Below, in pieces: positions 5,812-9,758 of a stretch of DNA of 9,758 nt. The position numbers and the translations under genes were made by a program. The notes below the pieces were generated by a model. It was not told the origin of the DNA. It saw only the letters and a list, made by a program, of their open reading frames with translations, and searched no databases. Positions within the stretch are counted from its first letter, which is position 1. Every line of letters begins with the position of its first letter. Source of the DNA: Planctomycetaceae bacterium (lineage in GTDB: Bacteria; Planctomycetota; Planctomycetia; Pirellulales; Thermoguttaceae); the NCBI GenBank assembly GCA_031287585.1, contig JAITST010000514.1, forward strand, positions 1-9,758, given 5' to 3'.

Positions 5812-6810
5812 ATGGCCCATCAATATATCAACCAACTTCGTGATACCGGACAGGTTGACAGCATTTATGTTATCAGTGACAAACAGTTACGTCCGAACAA
5901 AAACGGCAATTTATACTTGCAGTACATAGTTCGCGACAAGACCGGCTCAATGAGCGGGCGGCTTTGGAACATTACCGACACAGCGCAGTGTAACGTTGAA
6001 AATGGCGATTACGTTCGTGTTGTTGGTGCGGTGCAAAATTTTCAGGGTGCGTTGCAGTTGATAACGAAAAAAATTATTAAGGTTGACCCCGCGACGGTCA
6101 ACGAAGAAGACTACGTAACCGCGTCGCACATCAACATTCCGCATTTGCGTTCGCGGCTCAAAGAACTAACGCGGACGATTAACGACCACGAATTGTTAAG
6201 TCTAGCCGACTGCATAATTCTAGACGAAGAACTGATGAAACAGTTCTGTATGACACCGGCGGGAGTCAAGTTGCACCACGCATACGAAGGCGGGTTGCTC
6301 GAACATACGGTAACGATGATGGAAGTTGCTGACCGCGTCGCGTCGCTCTATCCGATACTCAACCGCGACATGTTGTTGGTAGGAGTTTTCCTGCACGACA
6401 TTGGGAAAATCCGCGAAATGACAAGCGGCAACGAGATGGTTTATACGTCACAAGGACAAATACTTGGTCATCCGTTTTTGGGCGTAGAAATTTTGTACGA
6501 GTATATTCAGAAGGTTGAACAGTTACTAGGTGAGCCATTCGATGCGGAAAAAGCGATGTTGCTAAAACATCTGCTAATCTCTCATCACGGTTCCTATGAA
6601 AACAACGCCGCACGCTTGCCGATGACATTAGAAGCAATCGCGTTACACTACATAGATTCGCTAGATTCAAAAATAGCCGAATTTTCAAAATACATAGCCG
6701 ACGACCCCAACGTAGGGGCATCTTGGACAAACTACATACCGGGCATCGACAGAAAATTATACAAGTTTACGATGAACCGTGATAAGAAGGAAGAAGAGAA
6801 AAAGGGATAA
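5812..6810 (+). CDS. yhaM: YhaM-family 3'-5' exoribonuclease (OB-fold + HD domain)
   Basis: The 332-residue protein joins an N-terminal nucleic-acid-binding OB fold (about 13-92; NGNLYLQYIVRDKTGSMSGR is its core) to an HD-type metal-dependent hydrolase domain. HD hallmarks in order are GGLLEHTV (H165), FLHDIGK (H195-D196), GHPF (H220), LLISHHG (H258, H259) and HYIDSLDSK (D282, D285). This arrangement and these motifs match YhaM of Bacillus and Staphylococcus, a Mn-dependent exonuclease that trims RNA (and single-stranded DNA) from the 3' end. The C-terminal tail is charged (NRDKKEEEKKG). The frame is open 78 nt further up to a TTG at 5734, but those 26 codons do not resemble the family, and the ATG at 5812 gives the usual N-terminus. 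No Shine-Dalgarno sequence is visible. It stands alone between spacers of 147 and 468 bp. Confidence 0.9.
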   Translation: MAHQYINQLRDTGQVDSIYVISDKQLRPNKNGNLYLQYIVRDKTGSMSGRLWNITDTAQCNVENGDYVRVVGAVQNFQGALQLITKKIIKVDPATVNEEDYVTASHINIPHLRSRLKELTRTINDHELLSLADCIILDEELMKQFCMTPAGVKLHHAYEGGLLEHTVTMMEVADRVASLYPILNRDMLLVGVFLHDIGKIREMTSGNEMVYTSQGQILGHPFLGVEILYEYIQKVEQLLGEPFDAEKAMLLKHLLISHHGSYENNAARLPMTLEAIALHYIDSLDSKIAEFSKYIADDPNVGASWTNYIPGIDRKLYKFTMNRDKKEEEKKG

Positions 6811-7144
6811 GTATTTTCGTAGCGGTATGGAGTAGTAGAGTAACGGTTGTACAAGATTATAACCTTCCAACATTGTTGAAACGTACAGATGTTTCTATAA
6901 ATACCACTCTTGTGATACCTGCTCGTAACCGAATTATGACTATTCTGAAGAATACTGCCCTTTCCCAATTTTTTTTGCAAGAGCAAAATTTGGAAATTGC
7001 AAATCACTCTTGACACTCATTCGGAAAAATGCAGCCGTATTTTTCATCCCGTTCTATCGAAAATCGCTCTCGAATTGGCATCAAAATCTGACGGTTTCAG
7101 TGCCTTTCAAAGATATTAGTTGAGACCTATGGGACACCACTACC
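6811..7144. other. AT-rich spacer between yhaM and the bacterioferritin promoter
   Basis: No convincing gene is present on either strand. The stretch has a TAGAGTAACGGTT motif (6836-6848), which matches 2011-2023 at 12 of 13 positions, just after the tsaD stop. It also has a small dyad GAAAC...GTTTC (6878-6882 / 6891-6895). A plus-strand frame reads open through this region to a stop at 7013 and includes a glycosyltransferase-like string (see findings). Promoter-like TATAAA at 6896-6901 has only a poor -35 box. Confidence 0.5.
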
Positions 7145-7173
7145 TTGAAAAATCTACAATAACCAGTTATAAT
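7145..7173 (+). promoter_or_regulatory. Bacterioferritin promoter
   Basis: TTGAAA (7145-7150), a 17-bp spacer and a perfect TATAAT (7168-7173) form a strong sigma70-type promoter. The transcript would begin near 7180, giving a leader of about 100 nt. Confidence 0.75.
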
Positions 7174-7184
7174 CTTATCTGGTT
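7161..7184. promoter_or_regulatory. Dyad over the bacterioferritin -10 box (candidate operator)
   Basis: AACCAG (7161-7166) and CTGGTT (7179-7184) are perfect inverted half-sites around a 12-bp AT-rich centre that contains the whole TATAAT box. Over the 24 bp, 9 of 12 pairs are symmetrical. A dimeric repressor bound here would block RNA polymerase. It does not read as a standard Fur box, so the regulator is unknown. Confidence 0.45.
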
Positions 7185-7265
7185 CGTTATCCTACTGTGT
7201 TGTCGGGTAACTTTTCTGTGACGGTTAGTTAACACTGTTACGGTAACATCACTAAACATTTATTC

Positions 7266-7270
7266 AGGAG
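7266..7270 (+). promoter_or_regulatory. Canonical ribosome binding site of bacterioferritin
   Basis: AGGAG lies 8 nt before the ATG at 7279 and fixes that start. Its 9-nt context is identical to that of the shell gene (3747-3755). Confidence 0.8.
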
Positions 7271-7278
7271 TAACAACT

Positions 7279-7773
7279 ATGACAAAACAAAAAGACGACA
7301 AACGTGCGAAAGTTATTGCGGCACTAAATGAAGCCCGCGCGATGGAGTTGCAAGCAATTTACCAGTATATGAATCATCACTATTCGCTCGACGATTGGGA
7401 CTACGGAACGTTGGCGGTGAAGATGAAGAAAATCGCGATTGACGAAATGCGTCACGCTGAGCAATTCGCCGAACGCATTAAGGACATCAACGGTAATGCG
7501 GGTAGCGAACCGATAGGCAAGATCACTCACGGTCATACAATCGACAACTTATACCCGTTTGACGCGGCTGCCGAAGAGGATACTATCGAACGTTACAACG
7601 CTCTGATGATTGAGTGCCGTGAGAGTGGCGATTCGGTCAGTGCGACATTGTTTGAGAAAATTATCAACGAAGAACAAGACCACTTCAACTACTTCGACAA
7701 TACCGCAACACACATCAAAGAACTCAAAACGTCATTCCTTGCGAAAGCGGCAGGAACGGCATCGGACGACTAA
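7279..7773 (+). CDS. bfr: Bacterioferritin (ferritin-like iron storage protein)
   Basis: The 164-residue four-helix protein should assemble into a 24-subunit cytoplasmic cage that oxidises Fe(II) and stores it as mineral. All six ferroxidase ligands of E. coli Bfr have counterparts at a constant offset of +5: E23, E56, H59, E99, E132 and H135 (E. coli E18, E51, H54, E94, E127, H130). The motifs are MELQAIYQY, IDEMRHAEQF and NEEQDHFNYF. M57, within DEMRH, matches the heme-ligating M52, so heme binding between subunit pairs is likely and the call is bacterioferritin rather than heme-free ferritin or Dps. Length is normal (E. coli 158). It has its own strong promoter, a dyad over the -10 box and a good ribosome site. 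No bacterioferritin-associated ferredoxin gene is adjacent. Confidence 0.9.
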   Translation: MTKQKDDKRAKVIAALNEARAMELQAIYQYMNHHYSLDDWDYGTLAVKMKKIAIDEMRHAEQFAERIKDINGNAGSEPIGKITHGHTIDNLYPFDAAAEEDTIERYNALMIECRESGDSVSATLFEKIINEEQDHFNYFDNTATHIKELKTSFLAKAAGTASDD

Positions 7774-7794
7774 TGTTTATTCGACAACATCGCA

Positions 7795-7822
7795 GTAGAG
7801 ACGCACGGTTGTGTGTCTCTAC
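7795..7822. repeat. GTAGAGAC-type palindromic repeat between bfr and the DUF2088 gene
   Basis: GTAGAGAC-GCAC (7795-7806) and GTGT-GTCTCTAC (7811-7822) form a 12-bp stem with one G-T step and a GGTT loop. It sits 21 nt after the bfr stop and 18 nt before the next start. The GTAGAGACGCA...GCGTCTCTAC form is, from memory, a dispersed palindrome found in many unrelated bacteria. It may also end bfr transcripts, but no T-run follows. Confidence 0.7.
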
Positions 7823-7840
7823 GTATCATTATTCAAACGT

Positions 7841-8470
7841 ATGAAACACGGTTACAATACCATTGCCGCCGCACTTGCGTCGCCGGTTGATTATCCGGCG
7901 TTGTTGGACTCGCTGCTCGACAGTGATTCGGTCGCGGTTGTGGCAGATGAATTTTTCGTTACTCAATACAGTTTGCTTGCGGAACTGATTCGTATTCCGT
8001 TTCAGCGAGGTATCGCGCATATCACGATTCTCGTAACAGATGCCGATTACCGTAAACATCACGATAAACTACGCGAAACTCTGAACAACGCCGGTTTGAA
8101 CGAAGTTGATATACAACTTCATCACGCCGACAAACGCGAAAACTTATCGTTCCTAACAATCAGTGCTGATGGCGACGCGATTGGAATAAATCGGGTGTTG
8201 GTAGATGCCGACTACGTACTGCTGGTGCAAGAATTTGGTCGTCTGGATAAAGATGCTCACGAACGTTTCGCATTCTATCCCCGCTTCGCCGACGCAAACA
8301 CAATAGAACGTAACAAGACTCAAAACAAAAAACATCAAAAACAGTTAGTACAGGAATCCGACAACGTAGCAAACGAATTAAGCATCGGTCTATTTCTGGA
8401 ATACAAACGCGGCGCAAATAACCATTTCAGTTATGTCTGCCGACATAATGTAACAAGAACTCGCGTTTGA
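7841..8470 (+). CDS. LarA-like (DUF2088) domain protein, C-terminally truncated
   Basis: A 209-residue protein resembling the N-terminal half of planctomycete lactate-racemase-domain (DUF2088/LarA-like) proteins. Family features seen are the opening ALASPVDYPALLDSLLDSDSV (14-31 region), a Rossmann-like VAVVADEFF (31-39), ITILVTDADY (61-70), the LHHADKRENLSFL...GDAIGINR block (93-118) and VDADYVLLV (121-129). The later FYPRFADANTIERN (145-158) and ESDNVANELSIGLFLE (172-187) match the middle of the family. The family is usually 400 residues or more, so the second half is missing. The Gly-rich, lysine-containing segment that carries the nickel-pincer cofactor in LarA is also absent, so racemase activity is not expected. 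The ATG at 7841 is preferred over GTG/TTG codons up to 7811 because upstream codons lie in the palindrome. No ribosome site or clear own promoter was found. Confidence 0.6.
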   Translation: MKHGYNTIAAALASPVDYPALLDSLLDSDSVAVVADEFFVTQYSLLAELIRIPFQRGIAHITILVTDADYRKHHDKLRETLNNAGLNEVDIQLHHADKRENLSFLTISADGDAIGINRVLVDADYVLLVQEFGRLDKDAHERFAFYPRFADANTIERNKTQNKKHQKQLVQESDNVANELSIGLFLEYKRGANNHFSYVCRHNVTRTRV

Positions 8471-8497
8471 GAATGTATCACCTGCCAATGGTTAATG

Positions 8498-8506
8498 TGG
8501 TATAAT
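8498..8506 (+). promoter_or_regulatory. Candidate extended -10 promoter of nadK
   Basis: TGG followed by a perfect TATAAT (8501-8506) is an extended -10 element. No good -35 box is visible. Transcripts would start near 8513, just before the paired hairpins, and have a leader of about 120 nt. Confidence 0.45.
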
Positions 8507-8514
8507 GTTGTTCG

Positions 8515-8593
8515 CCGTCTCCGTCGGTTAAAACCGACGGCAATGAATAAATAACAAATAGCATTGCCGTCGGCTTCAGCCAACGGTGTATTG
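8515..8593. repeat. Paired REP-like palindromes in the nadK leader (REPIN-like)
   Basis: Two hairpins of the family seen after tsaD stand here in inverted order. The first is CCGTCGGTT (8521-8529) with AACCGACGG (8532-8540). The second is CCGTCGGC-TTCA-GCCAACGG (8567-8586), with one mismatch. Between them CCGACGGCAATG (8534-8545) and CATTGCCGTCGG (8562-8573) are perfect 12-bp inverted repeats that would compete with both hairpins. The 29 nt at 8565-8593 differ from 2027-2055 at two positions. This is the arrangement of a REP doublet; whether it also acts in the nadK leader RNA is unknown. Confidence 0.7.
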
Positions 8594-8632
8594 TTATCCA
8601 AAAAATTCACAACTCTATCCTTTATACTTACA

Positions 8633-9472
8633 ATGCGTGTAATCCTTCTCGGTTCCGGTGAACGTCACGGGGTGTTGACTGCGGTTGAGCAGTTGCGTCC
8701 TGAAATTGACAAATACTGCGAGGTCGTACTGTCTGACTTTAGCGGCGAACGTGACCTTACAGACGTTGACGCTGACATAGTTATTACGTTCGGCGGTGAT
8801 GGTTCGGTGTTGCGTGCCGCACATCAAATGGGTATGCGGCAACGACCGATGTTGACAGTGAATATGGGTACGCTTGGTTTTTTGTCAAACGTTCGGTCTG
8901 GCGAGTTGATTAGTATTCTGCAACAACCCGATTTGTTGTCGTGGCAAGTCACCGGGCATCTGCTCTTGCGTTGCCGTGTCTATCGCAAGAGCGGCGGCTC
9001 GGTGACAACGCTAGCGGATTCGATTTGCCTCAACGAAGTTATGATACAAGGCGGTACACCGTTCAAGATGAATCACATCGACCTGCTGATTGACGGCGAA
9101 CAGATAACGACGTACAGTTGTGACGGGCTAATTTTAAGTACACCGGTAGGTTCAACCGCACACAACTTATCCGCCGGAGGTCCTATATTACGCAAAGATT
9201 TGAGCGTGGTAGTGTTGTCACCAATCAGCGCGCACACGTTAAGCCATCGTCCGGTAGTTGACTCGGCGGAAAGAATTTTTGAGTTAAAAACCCGCGACCC
9301 GTTCGCATACGTAGTAATTGACGGAACAGTGGTAACACAAATAATCCCGGAAGATACAGTATCAATCCAAAAAGCAAACGAAACATTCAAACTAATAACA
9401 ATCCCAAATTGCACAGACTACAAAAAGTTACAAGAAAAATTGGGATGGTCTGGGTCGGCAGTTGTTAAGTAA
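8633..9472 (+). CDS. nadK: NAD kinase (ATP/polyphosphate:NAD+ 2'-phosphotransferase)
   Basis: The 279-residue protein phosphorylates NAD+ to NADP+ in the cytoplasm, the only de novo source of NADP. Family motifs are FGGDGSVLRAA (53-63; GGDG 54-57, with the catalytic aspartate D56), VNMGTLGFL (76-84), the NAD-binding LNEV (N134-E135), and DGLILSTPVGSTAHNLSAGGPI (split: DGLILSTPVG 164-173, STAHNLSAGGPI 174-185). Two substitutions stand out: STPVGSTAH where most relatives have STPTGSTAY. Otherwise it looks complete. The frame is open upstream to 8564, but that part is the repeat hairpin, and the ATG at 8633 places MRVILLGSG at the usual first strand. No Shine-Dalgarno sequence is visible. It is bracketed by members of one palindromic repeat family. 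Confidence 0.95.
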   Translation: MRVILLGSGERHGVLTAVEQLRPEIDKYCEVVLSDFSGERDLTDVDADIVITFGGDGSVLRAAHQMGMRQRPMLTVNMGTLGFLSNVRSGELISILQQPDLLSWQVTGHLLLRCRVYRKSGGSVTTLADSICLNEVMIQGGTPFKMNHIDLLIDGEQITTYSCDGLILSTPVGSTAHNLSAGGPILRKDLSVVVLSPISAHTLSHRPVVDSAERIFELKTRDPFAYVVIDGTVVTQIIPEDTVSIQKANETFKLITIPNCTDYKKLQEKLGWSGSAVVK

Positions 9473-9476
9473 AACA

Positions 9477-9491
9477 AACCGACGGAGACGG
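9477..9491. repeat. Inverted copy of the nadK upstream repeat, just after the nadK stop
   Basis: These 15 nt are the exact reverse complement of 8515-8529, so nadK lies between inverted copies of the same sequence. Overlapping it, ACGGTT (9488-9493) and AACCGT (9504-9509) could form a 6-bp stem with a 10-nt loop. No T-run follows directly, so it is a poor terminator. Confidence 0.6.
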
Positions 9492-9635
9492 TTACCAATT
9501 TTCAACCGTGTTCGGTACAATTACCTGAATTTTTATTTTCGGGCACCTCTAATAACATCGAATTCTATCAAAAAAAAAAAACGCAATAGGGGGATGAATT
9601 TTTTCACACATTTCGGTTGCTGGTATTTTATTTTT

Positions 9636-9673
9636 CTCAGTTTTGACGGCAGATTTGTGCCGTCAAAACTGAG
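9636..9673. repeat. Perfect 16-bp inverted repeat in the right-hand spacer
   Basis: CTCAGTTTTGACGGCA (9636-9651) and TGCCGTCAAAACTGAG (9658-9673) pair without mismatch around the 6-nt loop GATTTG. On the plus strand a T-rich stretch precedes it and none follows. On the minus strand it lies 10 nt past a possible stop codon at 9686-9684 and is followed by an A-rich run. It may be a transcript-end structure of a minus-strand gene, an operator or a tiny mobile palindrome. Confidence 0.75.
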
Positions 9674-9683
9674 TATCTCCGCC

Positions 9684-9758
9684 CTAATTCACTCTTCCTA
9701 ACTTTTTCAACGTCAAATAGCGGCTTATATTACTGCCCAAGTTCCTCATGCCTATCCA
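9684..9758 (-). CDS. Possible C-terminal end of a minus-strand gene entering from the right
   Basis: Of the three minus-strand frames, only one is open from the right edge to here. It gives about 24 codons ending in SRYLTLKKLGRVN and TAG (9686-9684), followed after 10 nt by the 16-bp hairpin. That layout fits a gene end, but the stretch is too short to identify and could be chance. The remainder of the spacer (9510-9635) shows a run of A at 9571-9582 and no gene. Confidence 0.25.
   Translation of the reverse strand, partial: WIGMRNLGSNISRYLTLKKLGRVN

Noticed and set aside
6936..7013. 25-residue small open frame (ATG to TGA) in the spacer before bfr
   Set aside because: No ribosome site, and the promoter-like TATAAA at 6896-6901 has a poor -35 box. 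Kept only as part of the weak remnant observation.
6732..7016. 94-codon minus-strand frame over the end of yhaM
   Set aside because: It overlaps conserved yhaM codons on the other strand, has no ribosome site and shows no recognisable domain.
8564..8632. Upstream start for nadK
   Set aside because: The added codons come from the palindromic repeat and are absent from the usual NAD kinase N-terminus.
9462..9701. 79-codon plus-strand frame after nadK
   Set aside because: It starts inside nadK, runs through the repeat at 9477-9491, the A-run and the 16-bp palindrome, and has an odd composition.

Overview
The window looks like bacterial chromosome from a member of the Planctomycetota. Three things point there: a Gfo/Idh/MocA oxidoreductase with a twin-arginine leader in the style of that phylum, a protein matching the planctomycete branch of the LarA-like (DUF2088) family, and a bacterial microcompartment shell protein beside a leucine-rich-repeat lipoprotein. 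Base composition is moderate, with AT-rich spacers, unlike the GC-rich free-living Pirellula/Gemmata type. A low-GC, possibly host-associated lineage is a guess. No ribosomal RNA, tRNA, CRISPR array, transposase or phage gene was seen.

Layout, left to right. Positions 1-370 (minus) hold the N-terminal part of an unrecognised protein that runs off the left edge. Positions 371-987 contain no other gene but hold a foldback repeat of about 265 bp (594-862) and then a clear sigma70-type promoter for tsaD (988-2013, tRNA t6A synthesis). tsaD converges on a secreted-type Gfo/Idh/MocA oxidoreductase (2152-3522, minus), with hairpins between them. That gene diverges from a PduT-like trimeric microcompartment shell protein (3762-4319), and the two have back-to-back promoters. 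Then, all on the plus strand: a leucine-rich-repeat lipoprotein (4468-5664), a YhaM-family OB-fold/HD 3'-5' exoribonuclease (5812-6810), a 468-bp spacer, bacterioferritin (7279-7773), a C-terminally truncated LarA-like/DUF2088 protein (7841-8470) and NAD kinase (8633-9472). The last 286 bp hold a perfect 16-bp inverted repeat and perhaps the very end of another minus-strand gene.

The genes do not form one pathway. Most are single transcription units: four promoters with a 17-bp spacer can be read directly (tsaD, the oxidoreductase, the shell protein and bacterioferritin), and gene spacings are 67-468 bp. Housekeeping functions (t6A tRNA modification, RNA turnover, NADP supply, iron storage) are mixed with lineage-specific ones. 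Only the two genes for self-assembling protein shells, the microcompartment protein and bacterioferritin, have a canonical AGGAG ribosome site, in an identical 9-nt context. The other starts lack one or have a weak one.

The most interesting points are the lone PduT-like shell protein with a conserved candidate Fe-S cysteine and no microcompartment enzymes nearby, the dyad over the bacterioferritin -10 box, a family of short palindromic repeats bracketing NAD kinase, the truncated DUF2088 gene, and the long foldback element before tsaD. I found no convincing new multi-gene system.
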